Shown piece by piece: positions 1 to 12,189 of a stretch of 64,000 nucleotides of DNA. Each line of letters begins with the position of its first letter. Position 1 is the stretch's first letter. The stretch is taken from positions 62,001 to 126,000 of the forward strand of contig JALQPE010003263.1 of NCBI GenBank assembly GCA_030407315.1, given 5' to 3'. Source of the DNA: Asparagopsis taxiformis. Lineage: Eukaryota; Rhodophyta; Florideophyceae; Bonnemaisoniales; Bonnemaisoniaceae. Under the pieces are notes generated by a model that had not been told where the DNA came from, did no database searches, and was given only the letters and a program-made list of their open reading frames with translations. A program made the position numbers and the translations under genes.

Positions 1-248
1 AATCTCTCTTTTTCAAAGTCTCCTTTACACAGAAACTGACAATGCTTTTCAATTCTTAACAGTGACTATGAACTCAAGGATGGCATGGGCCTCGAATTAT
101 TCTATAACTGAATCATTGACGCTTCCAGTGAATTCGGTCCAGACCTGTTGTAGTACCGAGGAGACTCGTTTACAGTATACCTCTTCTCAAAAAGAATAAA
201 AGTAGATGAGTGAGCACACGCCTACTCCTACTCGCTAGTTTATCGCAT

Positions 249-946
249 CTACTGCATTGCCAGAGCACCCTGCATCGACATATACACGTCTACTCCAATC
301 TGAGCTTCTGCCCGCTCAAGGTCGTCCTTCGCCGAATTGACCGCTGCTTCTGACTCTGCCAAACCCTTTGCAACTGCTTCAGGGTCCAAGTCATCCAGCT
401 GTGCAATTGAAACAAATGAGACACAGTCAGCACCGCGACGATCCCCACTTCAGCACAACGGAACGCAATCGCAACAAACGTACCTTTACAGCTTCGACAG
501 CACAGACATCCGTACGGTCCTTGTGCACAAACGCAAATCCGGACGACACAAAATAGCTCTCCTTCTCCGTGCCATCGTGAACCTCCACAACGCCGGATCG
601 CAGCTGGGCAACTGTCGGCGCATGCGACGGGAGAATACCCATCAGACCGCTTGATGCCGGGATGATGACCATGTCCTGTGCACGATCGGTGTGCGTGAGC
701 GCGATGATTGTATTAGCGGCAAATTTTGTATCGTCGGATGAAGTGTTACGCAAATCGCTCAGCTTTTCAAACTTGCCAACTTACCACTTCAGCATTGCTC
801 TTGATCGCATCGTGCGGCAGGAAAAAGTTAAGCTTAAGTTTGTTGCTCTCAACGGCGGCAGCTTGTTCGGCCAGTGAGCGTCTTGGAGCCGTGAAACGCG
901 AGGCGGAAGTAGCAGCCCTCCGAAGCAGTGTAGCCCGACTTAACAT
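249..946 (-). CDS. ATPD: Mitochondrial F1-ATPase delta subunit (bacterial epsilon homologue), 3 exons
   Basis: This is a central-stalk subunit of mitochondrial ATP synthase, which couples rotor turning to ATP synthesis in the matrix. Exons are 946-785, 675-484 and 398-249 and join in frame to 167 residues. The introns are 109 and 85 bp, with donors GTAAGT and GTACGT and AG acceptors. The first ~30 residues (MLSRATLLRRAATSASRF) are Arg/Ser/Ala-rich, as in a mitochondrial presequence. The middle carries the family's MVIIPASSGLMGILPSHAP beta-sandwich motif, and the last exon encodes the C-terminal helical hairpin, ending GALAMQ. The length fits the family. The gene is head-to-head with eIF3f. 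The exon model is my own reconstruction, but all three junctions keep frame and homology. Confidence 0.9.
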
Positions 947-1324
947 TTTGATACGATGTCGGAGAATTTCAGACGGGGAGGTTGAAGAATACCAATTGAG
1001 CAAATGGATCGATGTACGATGTGTGGTGAAGCCGAATGTGGAGAAGAAGGCGATTCGATCGATTGCTGCAGCAGGAAGTGAAATTCCTTCCCAAAGTAGC
1101 ACCAGGCAGAGCGGACAACAAAAGGTCCTTTCGGTCTACACGCGCAACTTGGATGGACCATGTTGAAAAAATGGAGAAAAAATTTTAGAAAGTGTATTGT
1201 GGCCCGCACGGCGTCCCGGTCAAGTCTGAATAGCAAACGCTTCATTCATTCTCTGCTGCGCACCGAGATAAGTTCAAGTCGCTGCGTATTGAGCTAGACT
1301 CACTTTTTCCGAAGCCGGCCTAGA
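947..1324. other. Divergent intergenic region, ATPD / EIF3F
   Basis: This 378-bp gap separates two start codons on opposite strands and so must hold both 5' leaders and promoters. I see no RNA gene, repeat or clear promoter box in it. Confidence 0.5.
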
Positions 1325-2203
1325 ATGGAGTCGACAGATATTTTTGTTGGAGGGGAAGACAGCGGTGTTCGTGAGGTCAAAGTCTCTCCAGTGGTTCTTT
1401 TCAATGTTCTCGATCACTTTATTCGACGGACAGAGGGAAAGAAGCGTGTGATTGGCACACTTCTTGGTCGTCTGACGACATCTGGAATGGTTGAAGTTAC
1501 AGATTCATTCCCCTTACCTCATTCCGAGCACGGCGATGACGTTGCCGTGGATACCGACTATCACAAGAACATGTACGAGTTGCATCGTCGCGTGAACGCC
1601 GCAGAAGAGCTAGTCGGGTGGTACGCGACTGGCACAGAAACCGATCTGAAATCTGTCATCATCCACGAATTCTACGGAAGGGAATGCGTGAACCCTGTGC
1701 ACTTGTTGGTTGATGCAGAGCTTTGCAGCGATCGTTTTGATATGAGCGCATTCGTATCCACAGCGTACAAGATCGGCGAACTAGCTCTCAGTTCCGAATT
1801 TCGCTCGATCCCGGTCTGCATGAAGCCAGACAAAGCGGAAAAGGTCGGTCTTGATGTTTTGTTTAAGAATAGAAGAAGAGAGGAGGGGAACAGATCGTTA
1901 CCGATTATGGCGTCCGAGATTGAAAACTTGGAAAAGTCCATGGAGCGATTACTGGATCTTCTTGATACTATTGGGAAGAATGTCGATGCTGTGGTAGCGG
2001 GTGAAATTGAAGGAAATGTCACTACGGGGCGATTCTTGGCAGAGACGTTGACTATGGTTCCACGAATGAATAATGCCGACTTTGAGAAGCTATTCGGTGA
2101 CAACATGCGAGATCTACTGATGGTTGCGTACCTTTGCAAATTGACTCAATCTCAACTTATTGTGGCCGAAAAACTGCTTTGTATTGATACGTCACCGAAG
2201 TAG
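1325..2203 (+). CDS. EIF3F: Translation initiation factor eIF3 subunit F (MPN domain)
   Basis: eIF3f is a non-catalytic MPN subunit of the eIF3 complex, which helps load the 40S ribosome. The 292-residue intronless frame has the MPN/Mov34 fold over roughly residues 18-150, with the family strings VIGTLLGR, VEVTDSFPLPH and LVGWYATG, followed by IIHEFYGRE. The metal-binding JAMM signature of active deubiquitinases (H-x-H-x7-S-x2-D) is not present, as expected for this subunit. The C-terminal half is helical and fits the eIF3f/CSN6-type MPN C-terminal region. The length (~290 residues) fits plant and fungal eIF3f. The start ATG is the first one, with a purine at -3. The gene is convergent with G6PDH, 194 bp away. 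Confidence 0.93.
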   Translation: MESTDIFVGGEDSGVREVKVSPVVLFNVLDHFIRRTEGKKRVIGTLLGRLTTSGMVEVTDSFPLPHSEHGDDVAVDTDYHKNMYELHRRVNAAEELVGWYATGTETDLKSVIIHEFYGRECVNPVHLLVDAELCSDRFDMSAFVSTAYKIGELALSSEFRSIPVCMKPDKAEKVGLDVLFKNRRREEGNRSLPIMASEIENLEKSMERLLDLLDTIGKNVDAVVAGEIEGNVTTGRFLAETLTMVPRMNNADFEKLFGDNMRDLLMVAYLCKLTQSQLIVAEKLLCIDTSPK

Positions 2204-2397
2204 CCATCCGTTCAGTGTGAATATTCATCTGGTAGACTACTAAAAAGATCGCGCTAGTAGGTTGAAGGGCACCAACTCATGGTAGATTGATTACCATGAG
2301 CACGTTGCTGAGCATTGTTCGTGTATAAAAGACTCAAAACTGGAACCCCTTCCAATTGGGGATTTAATAAGTTTATGATTGGAGACTTGCGACAAAC

Positions 2398-4071
2398 CTA
2401 GTCTGACCATTGAATACCGTATCTCATCGCTAATTCAGCACTGCCAATAGGACCGCTACTGCCGTATTCGTAAAGCTCCGGCTTGGGTGAATCCGCAGCT
2501 TCAAGTTCTTTGAGAGCCGGGGTGAATATTCTCCAGGCGACGTCCAATTCATCATCTCGGATAAAAAGTGACTTTTCACCTTGAATGACATCCAGAATAA
2601 GTCTTTCATATGCATCGGGAATATCTTTAGACTCTTCCCAAGCTTGTCTATAGAACAAATTCATGCGCGCCTCTTCCATTCTGGACGTCAGTCCTGGAAC
2701 CTTGGAAACAATACGTACGTAAATTGCCTCATCTGGCTGAACGCGGATCACCAGTTCATTGTTCTCCATGCCGCTTACTGGTCGGAAAAGTGCACCAGGA
2801 ACCTGTTTGAATTGAATACGGATTTCAGTCTTCTTATCGTCCAGTGCCTTGCCTGCTCTCATTAAGAACGGCACACCATCCCAGCGAGGATTGTCAATGT
2901 GCATTACACAGGAGGCAAAGGTTGGCGTATGGGAGTTGGGTGGAACGCCGTCATCTTCGAGATACGATTTGGAGTTTGCATCCTTTGCAGAGTATTGGCC
3001 CGTGGCAAATTCTGACGCCCTTAATGGAGCAACGCATCTGAGAACTTTAACTTTTTCATCACGGATATCTTCTGCGGCAAGGCTGACCGGAGGCTCCATT
3101 GCCAATAAAGCAAGCATTTGGAGAAGATGATTCTGCATGATGTCACGAATAATCCCTACGTGATCAAAGTAGCCTGCACGCCCTTCAACTCCAAAGTTTT
3201 CCTTGAAAGTGATTTGGATGCTTTTGATGTATTGTCTGTTCCACAATGGTTCGAATATAGAATTCGCAAAGCGCAACGTCATTAGATTTTGAACAATCTC
3301 CTTGGCGAGGAAATGGTCAATTCTGAACGTCTCATCTTCAGTCAATACGTTGGAAAGCTGGCCAGTTAAAAGTCGGTACGAATCCAAATCATGGCCGAAA
3401 GGTTTCTCCACGACTACTCTTGTCCATCCCTTTGCAGAACGGGAAGCTCGGTCAATGTTAATACAGCTGCTGTTAAAGACTTTAGGGGGAATAGCCAGAT
3501 AGAACAATCTATTGGATATGGTATGGTCTGTTTCAAAGGTGGTAGCGAGCTTGTCATCGAGGGCAGCAAATGTTTCTGGAGCGAAATAATCGCCCTGATG
3601 ATAAAAGCACCTTGGCAGAAACTCCTCCATCTTCTGTGCACATTTCTCACCGTCAATAACACGACAACTCAAAGTTCCCAGTATGATCTCTCGGAACTGT
3701 TCGTCGTTCATTTCACGGCGTGCAAATCCGTACAGAACGAATTCGCTCGGAAGCAGATCATGGTAGAAGAGGGAGAAGATCGCAGGGAAAGTTTTCTTCT
3801 TTGCAAGATCACCAGAAGCACCGAGTACTACTATAGCAACCGGTTCGCCGCGGATCTTGGCGTTACGCAAATGGACGGAATCCATCAAGGCTAGTTCAGC
3901 TGTGGAAGAGAGCGGAACCGGAGCTGGCTTGTGGGGCTTGTCGGCTGGCGGGGCGCTGTTGTTGGAGGATACGGGTGCGTTTGCGACCATGACGGACGGC
4001 GGTCGGGTCGCACATGTTGTGAAGACTCTACGTCGTCGGAACGTCGTGGAGAACGGTGAAATGAATGCCAT
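2398..4071 (-). CDS. G6PD: Glucose-6-phosphate 1-dehydrogenase, probably plastid-targeted
   Basis: This enzyme oxidises glucose-6-phosphate to 6-phosphogluconolactone and yields NADPH, the first step of the oxidative pentose phosphate pathway. The 557-residue frame has the nucleotide-binding GASGDLAKKK at 84-93, VVEKPFGHDL near 220, and the active-site RIDHFLAKE at 250-258 (RIDHYLGKE in most species) with its catalytic His at 253. About 75 residues precede the enzyme domain. They begin MAFISPFSTT and are rich in Arg, Ser, Thr and Pro, like a red-lineage plastid transit peptide with a Phe near the start. Plastid location is inferred. No intron is needed. The start lies 579 bp from the start of the next gene, on the opposite strand. 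Confidence 0.94.
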   Translation of the reverse strand: MAFISPFSTTFRRRRVFTTCATRPPSVMVANAPVSSNNSAPPADKPHKPAPVPLSSTAELALMDSVHLRNAKIRGEPVAIVVLGASGDLAKKKTFPAIFSLFYHDLLPSEFVLYGFARREMNDEQFREIILGTLSCRVIDGEKCAQKMEEFLPRCFYHQGDYFAPETFAALDDKLATTFETDHTISNRLFYLAIPPKVFNSSCINIDRASRSAKGWTRVVVEKPFGHDLDSYRLLTGQLSNVLTEDETFRIDHFLAKEIVQNLMTLRFANSIFEPLWNRQYIKSIQITFKENFGVEGRAGYFDHVGIIRDIMQNHLLQMLALLAMEPPVSLAAEDIRDEKVKVLRCVAPLRASEFATGQYSAKDANSKSYLEDDGVPPNSHTPTFASCVMHIDNPRWDGVPFLMRAGKALDDKKTEIRIQFKQVPGALFRPVSGMENNELVIRVQPDEAIYVRIVSKVPGLTSRMEEARMNLFYRQAWEESKDIPDAYERLILDVIQGEKSLFIRDDELDVAWRIFTPALKELEAADSPKPELYEYGSSGPIGSAELAMRYGIQWSD

Positions 4072-4650
4072 GTTGGATGTGGTTGCAGATGGATGGAACG
4101 TCGATTCGGGACGGGGGTGGCGACTGAAATAGAGGGACGAGAGACGGGAGTGGCGACACAGAAATGTGTGAATGGTTTGGAGATGAACGCGATGGCGGAT
4201 GCGGATTGCGATAGCGGCGCAAGTTGGGAGAATGAATGGATGAATTGTGATTCTTGGCAGATTATGGTTGGCGCTTTTCAGAGCAACGGCGGTTTCTATC
4301 TGAACTACGCCAATGAATGGATGGCATTGATGTCATTGGATTGTTGCAGATATGAACAAATTCAGTCCCAGCATCCGTTCGATTTCGACACGCCTCCTTG
4401 CATCATCTCGACTATTCTAGATTTTCTTGTTTTGAAATAAATTTGAAAATATTTCCAAAAGTTTTTGTCGTCCACTTGGAGATCTGCCAAATTTCGTCAT
4501 AACCGGCACACGACTCGAGCTCAAGAAATGTAGAAAATTTTATATTCTCGCCGCCAACCAAAACTCGATCCACCTCCAGCCAATACACAGTAAAGCCTTT
4601 CCTCCGCTATCCGCACCGTCATTCCTGTCGTCCCCGATCACCACCAAATT
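4072..4650. other. Divergent intergenic region, G6PD / RHD3-like GTPase
   Basis: This 579-bp gap between opposite start codons holds two promoters and leaders. Short open frames cross it, but none shows a recognisable domain. I see no repeat or RNA gene. Confidence 0.45.
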
Positions 4651-6264
4651 ATGGCAGTCGTAGCAGCTCCGACCGACATAATCCAGCTCGTCAATTCTCG
4701 CGGTGAGTTCAACGCAGACGAATTGGAAACTTTCGCCGCCGATAACTTTGAAACAGATGCTCAAAATGAAGATGACGCTCTCGTCACGATCGCCGTACTC
4801 GGTTCGCGTGCCTCGGGCAAAAGCACCCTAGCAAACCGCGTTTTCGGCACAGAATTTGACGTCAGTCGTCCCTTCTCTGGCCGTGGAACCAACGGCTGTG
4901 TGGCGGCACTGTCCTCCTCCAAAGCTTTCATTCTTGATACTCAGGGCTCAGATGGACGCGACGGAGATAATGATAAAATTGCGCGCGTCACTACACTCGC
5001 TCTCGCGCTTGCTGATGCATTGATTTTCAACTTGTGGGCCGCCGATCTCGGACGATACGAGGCTGCCGGTTACGCTTTGCTCCGTACCGTGTTCCTCGAG
5101 CATGCCCGAGTGTTTTCGGAAGAGGAGCCGAGTAAAACTTTGCTTGTATTCGTCATTCGCGATCATGATGATGATTCTCCTTTGGAGTCTCTCGAGCAGT
5201 TGCTCATGTCCGATATTTCAGAGATATGGTCTCAGAGTAATTCTAGTTCCGATTCTATGACCAATCGTTTTGATTTCAAGTTTGTATCGCTCCCACACAT
5301 TCGCCATCGAAGCAATGAATTTGATGCAGCAGTAGCTGATCTTAGTGCTCGCTTTTCTAACCCCGAGCATGAAAATTATTTGCTCAATGCCGAATATTCC
5401 AAGAAAGTTCCTATAGAAGGTTTCTATAACTACGCAGACTTGGTCTGGAAAGATACCGATCAGGACAAGGCGGTTACACTGCCAGCCAAGAAGGATCTTG
5501 TAGCTGCCTATCGCTGCGATGTCGCCTACGATGCTCAACAGCGCCCATCTCTCACTCAGCTGAACAGATGGACCACCGAAGTCGACAGAGGCCGTACTAT
5601 TCCTTCGTACGGAGAAAAGGCCAGAACATTGTTGGATAATGCCCTAGAGAAATATGACCGTGACACGGCTTCGCATGCCTCGTCCTCCATCCGAGCGAAG
5701 AAGCGCTCCGAGCTGCAGTCGGCTCTCCAGGCAAGGATTCGATCACTGTTCAACAAACAAATTCTACTCCTTCAGAATGCCGCATTGCAGAGATTCAAAG
5801 ACGTCCTCCTGTCAAATGTTGGAAACGCCGTGTCTGAAGCAGAAACGCAGGCAGCTCTCCGTCGCGTCGACGAGTGGTTTGCGCGTAAAGCAGAAGGTCT
5901 ATTGGTGTCGTCCATGAGATTATCGTTCCGTTCTGCAAGACAAGAGGTCCAAAACGCTCTGCAGACGTACGGTGAAGGCTTCCGAAACTCACCCACCGCC
6001 CAGCTGCAGGCAATGCAGCAGATGGAACGACAGGCGCAGCGTGCACCGCCGCGTCAACGTAACATTGAATTCGGTCTCGGTATTAATGCCGCCTGTCGTC
6101 CGGCTGGCTTCGGCAACTTTCAGCTTATTACTGGATATGCTCGTGGTCCTCATTCTATGCAATTCACATTGGTCAATGATAAGGACGCCGCTGAGCAGGA
6201 GGGACAGGGACAGGTTCCCTTCTTCCGTATTCAGCCAACTATTAACACTACTGTAGACTTGTAA
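4651..6264 (+). CDS. RHD3/Sey1/atlastin-like GTPase without membrane anchor
   Basis: The family (plant RHD3, yeast Sey1, animal atlastin) fuses ER tubules. The G domain is clear: P-loop GSRASGKST at 51-59, a G2-region Thr in GRGTNG at 77-82, G3 DTQG at 96-99, and the family G4 variant VIRDHDDDSP. The stretch LIFNLWAADLGRYEAAGY matches the RHD3/Sey1 pattern NLW...GRY. A helical, Arg/Gln-rich region follows to about residue 460. Sey1 and RHD3 are usually about 770-800 residues and end with two membrane segments and an amphipathic tail. This protein is 537 residues and has no hydrophobic segment. Its last ~65 residues look beta-rich instead, from the PAGFGNFQLITGYA string to a clean stop. It may be a soluble relative with another role. 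Family assignment is good; function is unsure. Confidence 0.75.
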   Translation: MAVVAAPTDIIQLVNSRGEFNADELETFAADNFETDAQNEDDALVTIAVLGSRASGKSTLANRVFGTEFDVSRPFSGRGTNGCVAALSSSKAFILDTQGSDGRDGDNDKIARVTTLALALADALIFNLWAADLGRYEAAGYALLRTVFLEHARVFSEEEPSKTLLVFVIRDHDDDSPLESLEQLLMSDISEIWSQSNSSSDSMTNRFDFKFVSLPHIRHRSNEFDAAVADLSARFSNPEHENYLLNAEYSKKVPIEGFYNYADLVWKDTDQDKAVTLPAKKDLVAAYRCDVAYDAQQRPSLTQLNRWTTEVDRGRTIPSYGEKARTLLDNALEKYDRDTASHASSSIRAKKRSELQSALQARIRSLFNKQILLLQNAALQRFKDVLLSNVGNAVSEAETQAALRRVDEWFARKAEGLLVSSMRLSFRSARQEVQNALQTYGEGFRNSPTAQLQAMQQMERQAQRAPPRQRNIEFGLGINAACRPAGFGNFQLITGYARGPHSMQFTLVNDKDAAEQEGQGQVPFFRIQPTINTTVDL

Positions 6265-8589
<2,325 letters not shown>

Positions 8590-8925
8590 GCATGTATGAA
8601 AGAGACGACTCGTGAAGTGTTGTTGGCATGCTGCAAACATGTTATTGTTGGCATGGCGCATTGTCATCGACTCCACAGAGGTAACGTCTATGTGATCAAA
8701 AATTGGCAATTTGGACAATGACAGCAATGCAATCGATGGAAGATTCGTGGCATAATTCAATTCGAGACACAACACGTGGAGATGACACGTAACGAGCTAC
8801 CGACTCTCGGCTGAGGTCAAGGTCCAATGTTTACTGTTAGTGGTTGTTGATCTAAAAGATTGGCTTGTTAGTGTTGATGTTAACGCCGAGTCTTGTGCGC
8901 GAGCGCAGAAGATAACATAGTGGAT
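8590..8925. other. Convergent intergenic region, DDX41 / RBR
   Basis: This 336-bp gap lies between two stop codons and holds 3' UTRs. I see no further coding or RNA signal. Confidence 0.45.
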
Positions 8926-9897
8926 CTACCTAAAACGCCTAGTGTAACAAGACACAACGTCTCGAACATGCTTCTTCTTCTCCTTGGGAAGAAAAGTAAA
9001 ATACAATGCTGAGGGCGGCCCAGCCAATATGAGTGCAGCAGCAGCAAATGGCAGGCAGATGACTGCTCCTCCAACTCTAGAGATTTGGAAAAGTGTGTGA
9101 TTCACTCGTGGACATATACACAGGTACTGGCCGTCTGCGATTTCCATGTTTGCAGATGGACGGAACAGCAGACCTCTACACTTCCAGCAAAATTTAGCGT
9201 CACAATTGGTACACCTCATCTGGTCGCATCCGCCTGCTCTCTCAATTGAAACAGAGCACACCGGACACTTCTTCGTGTGCAGAGCGCGCCAGAGATGATC
9301 GCGCACTCGGATGCAAATTGTTGAAGACGGCATAGAGCACGATTCGCCCGGATGGATTTCGTTGAGACAATCCGAGCAAACCGCTGTGTCACAATCTGGA
9401 CAATCGACGCTTCCCTCTTGTTTCTGCTGCTCCGTCAAGCGCTGATCGAGCAATAGTCTCCTGCAGTCATTGTTCGGACACCACACAGCATACGGGTTAT
9501 TTTGATGCTCCCATTTAGATTGCAAGTAAAGAAATTTGAGATAGACTTTCTCACCGCAATACTTGCTCACCTCTTCCGGTGTCACGCTCTGCGTGCAGGA
9601 TGTGCACGTGAGACGGTTGACGTTCCCGTTTGATATTTTGGTCTCTATCCAGTGCGCGAAACAAACACGACACGCCTGTGTGAGACAGTTTGGACATGTT
9701 CGAGATGAAACGTGCGACGGCACCATACAAATTTCACAGTTGGATGCTTTCCTTTTGGGGGTATCTACTGTGAGCACTGTCGTCGAAATGGATGAATCCT
9801 TAAGTTGCGTAGGGATAGGTGCATCTCCTATTAAAGCTTGAATAGACAACAGAGTACCGTCCGTAGACATGACTCGAATGGGTCCTTCTTGCCACAT
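8926..9897 (-). CDS. RBR-type (RING-IBR-RING) E3 ubiquitin ligase, membrane-anchored
   Basis: RBR ligases take ubiquitin from an E2 onto their own cysteine before passing it to the target. The frame has RING1 (CEICM, CPNC, CRVCF ... CTSC), an IBR with CPNNDC, CPDC, CSDC and a His-Cys pair, and RING2 CPVCSVSIERAGGCDQMRC. In RING2 the Cys of GGC is at the place of the catalytic Cys. After RING2 lies a hydrophobic segment (AVICLPFAAAALILAG...YFTF), so an RNF144-like tail anchor is likely. From the first in-frame ATG (9897) it is 323 residues. The frame stays open upstream of that ATG, and a 20-codon ATG frame (9967-9905) in another register sits just before it, so the true N-terminus is uncertain. 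An upstream exon or a one-base error is possible. Confidence 0.85.
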   Translation of the reverse strand: MWQEGPIRVMSTDGTLLSIQALIGDAPIPTQLKDSSISTTVLTVDTPKRKASNCEICMVPSHVSSRTCPNCLTQACRVCFAHWIETKISNGNVNRLTCTSCTQSVTPEEVSKYCGEKVYLKFLYLQSKWEHQNNPYAVWCPNNDCRRLLLDQRLTEQQKQEGSVDCPDCDTAVCSDCLNEIHPGESCSMPSSTICIRVRDHLWRALHTKKCPVCSVSIERAGGCDQMRCTNCDAKFCWKCRGLLFRPSANMEIADGQYLCICPRVNHTLFQISRVGGAVICLPFAAAALILAGPPSALYFTFLPKEKKKHVRDVVSCYTRRFR

Positions 9898-10217
9898 ACT
9901 ACCCTCATGCCATACGCATAATATACTGATGCACTGCAATTTCCTCGGCTTCTACATCTTCAGACATGTCCAATAATGAATAGTGAATCAGTAAGTACAC
10001 GTTCAACGGGAACAGGCCGACAAACACCAACAATTCACTGTTAACATATGTGTAACGCAGTAACGTCCAGTTTTGTTCGCCTCGACTTGTAGTAGTTTGG
10101 CTTGCGGATATAATATTATGGCAACTGACAATTGAACGATTCGATGACACTAAATTGAAGCGCTGGCAGTTCCCAGAAGGACAATACATCAAGTCGACAT
10201 CACAATTCATGTCGAGA
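9898..10217. other. Region between URI1 stop and RBR start, with short upstream ORF
   Basis: This 320-bp leader region contains a 20-codon ATG frame on the minus strand (9967-9905). Its peptide begins MSEDVEAEEIAVHQYI and it ends 7 nt before the chosen RBR start. It could be an upstream ORF, or the real RBR N-terminus in a shifted frame. Confidence 0.4.
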
Positions 10218-11567
10218 TCATTTCTCCTCCGATTGGATGTTGCGTTGTGAATTTCGTAATTGTCGGAATTTTGACAATGCAGCGTTCCCACTGGACTGGT
10301 CGACAGCTTTGTTGTCGCCTTCGAGGACAAGTGCACTCAATCCAGCTTGCGCTTTCTGCTTCCGATTGTTCCTCAACTTTCTTGATGGACGTCGCTCTAC
10401 AACTTTGTCCTCTACAGCTGCAACTACACTTTCATCAATGCGCACGTCACTCTTCGACGCCGATGCTTTTGTTTTCTTTGCACTGGTGGGCGCACCGAAG
10501 AATCCTTTAGAGAATCCAGACCCAAACTCTTTTTCCTCTCGCTGCAGAAGCATCTCCTTCTCTTCAGACTCTTCCCTGGCTTGCTCAGCTTCTGCATCAG
10601 CTTCAGCCTCCAGTAAAGCGCTCCAGTAGTCTTCACGCGTCGCCGCAGCTTTTTCAGTACCACTCTTCGTCGTCCCAGTTATGTCCAGGTAGTCACCACT
10701 ATCTTTTTCAAAGCTAACACTCTTGTCCGGCTCAAAGCCTGGCGACAATTCAACATGTGTAGGATCTTCAGAGTCGTCAGCATAAAATTCTGTTATATTC
10801 ACCACGCCGTCTTCTTTGGCCTGTACCTGAGCCGCCTTGAGCGCACTCTTGAACTGTGAAAGGACCTCCCTCGGGCTCTCTTCAATTACATTCTGTGAAG
10901 CTGCTGCCTTTTCCGATTCTGATTCTTTAGATTGCCATGAAACTGACTTGGAATTCGAACTGCTGTCGACAACAGGTTTAGACTTTGTAGATTTCGCACT
11001 ATTAGAATCATGCTGTACAGGTTTCTCTGACCGTTCAAGGTATGGAGCAGGTCCAACAACTAGAGGCTCATTGAAAGAGACCCTTTTCCTTGGCTTACTC
11101 ACTTTATTCTGCTGTGTCGTGAGATCAACTGGCTCAGCTTTGGCGATTTGTTTCGGCAGTGCTGATTTGACTTTTCCCTCCGAGGGATTCTTCTGTCTGG
11201 ATTGTTGATGGGCGACAGCATCTTCAACTTCCTTCTTGCCAACTTCCACATTTGCAATGTTGGCATCCACTATGCCGAGACGACGCTGAACAATTCCCAA
11301 AGCTTGGTGTGCCGAGCGCTCTGCAAAGTAACTGGCGTCGCCAGAGCGACCAAGAAGCACCGTAACTTCATTTGTATGTACAAGAGTGCCTGGAAGAAAC
11401 AGTCTAGGACCGACGGGTATGAGGCCTGGATGGCGTACCTTTTGCGGGAGAACTGAGAGCGTATCAGCCAATTCTTGGTACGAACGCCGCTTTGCTTCCA
11501 GTTGGTCAATGCGTTCATGCCCTGGGCGAGAGAACAGCACTGCCCGTTCTTCGTTGACTTCAGACAT
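10218..11567 (-). CDS. URI1: URI1-like unconventional prefoldin (RPB5 interactor)
   Basis: URI is a prefoldin-like subunit of the R2TP/prefoldin-like co-chaperone that assembles RNA polymerases. The 449-residue protein opens with an alpha-prefoldin domain: a coiled coil (residues 15-40), then FLPGTLVHTNEVTVLLG at 57-73, the family hallmark, and a second helix from about 84. A long charged low-complexity region follows, with PRKRVSFNEP in its middle. Near the C-terminus is FGSGFSKGFFGAPTS, like the conserved short box of other URI proteins, and then a basic stretch. The start was set at the first ATG (MSEVNEER); the frame runs slightly upstream only through a TTG. The gene is head-to-head with LSM2, 212 bp away. 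Confidence 0.82.
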   Translation of the reverse strand: MSEVNEERAVLFSRPGHERIDQLEAKRRSYQELADTLSVLPQKVRHPGLIPVGPRLFLPGTLVHTNEVTVLLGRSGDASYFAERSAHQALGIVQRRLGIVDANIANVEVGKKEVEDAVAHQQSRQKNPSEGKVKSALPKQIAKAEPVDLTTQQNKVSKPRKRVSFNEPLVVGPAPYLERSEKPVQHDSNSAKSTKSKPVVDSSSNSKSVSWQSKESESEKAAASQNVIEESPREVLSQFKSALKAAQVQAKEDGVVNITEFYADDSEDPTHVELSPGFEPDKSVSFEKDSGDYLDITGTTKSGTEKAAATREDYWSALLEAEADAEAEQAREESEEKEMLLQREEKEFGSGFSKGFFGAPTSAKKTKASASKSDVRIDESVVAAVEDKVVERRPSRKLRNNRKQKAQAGLSALVLEGDNKAVDQSSGNAALSKFRQLRNSQRNIQSEEK

Positions 11568-11779
11568 CTGCAAAGCTGTGTCGGTCAAAAACGGATGCTG
11601 GATATGAGATGATAAATGCTGTGGCTTTGCTGTCGTCGTAGGAGAAATTAGATCCCACCAAGTAGGGCAGAAGATTTTGTTTATTTTTTTCCATTGTTGA
11701 CTACTGCGCCCAGATCTTCATCGTTGCCAATGCGCACTCATCGCGTTACGATTTGTTTCTCGACGTCAAAAGCTACGCA

Positions 11780-12076
11780 ATGCTCTTCTTCTCGTTCTTT
11801 AAGACGTTGGAATCGAAGATCGTCACTATCGAGCTGAAGAATGATCTCAAGATTAAAGGAATCTTGCACAGCGTGGACCAATATCTCAATTGCAAACTGC
11901 AGGATATACAAGTGTTGAACGCAGACAAGCACCCGCACTTATCGAGCGTCAGTAATGTTTTCATCCGCGGCTCTGTCGTCCGTTACGTTCACATCGACCC
12001 TAATGACGTCGATGTAGCCTTGTTGCAAGATGCTACTAGAAGAGAATACCGCGAGGGCAGGAGTGGTACTTCTTAG
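11780..12076 (+). CDS. LSM2: U6 snRNA-associated Sm-like protein LSm2
   Basis: LSm2 is a ring subunit of LSm1-7 (cytoplasmic mRNA decay) and LSm2-8 (U6 snRNA binding). The 98-residue protein starts MLFFSFFKTLESKIVTIELK. It carries Sm1 (GILHSVDQYLNCKLQDI) and Sm2 (VFIRGSVVRYVHI), followed by LLQDATRREY, all diagnostic for LSm2 among the LSm paralogues. The ATG was chosen because family members begin MLF(F/Y)SFFK; nine upstream codons in the same frame have no better start. The full family length is present and no intron is needed. The gene is convergent with the phycobilin lyase gene, 113 bp away. Confidence 0.96.
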   Translation: MLFFSFFKTLESKIVTIELKNDLKIKGILHSVDQYLNCKLQDIQVLNADKHPHLSSVSNVFIRGSVVRYVHIDPNDVDVALLQDATRREYREGRSGTS

Positions 12077-12189
12077 CCGCCTACGATATGTGAGTGACAA
12101 TGATGACAAACTTGGTAAAACTGCTAACTTTATTCACGACATACCGCCATAGTCCATCCGCAATTACTGCACTCAAAATGTTTAGCAAC

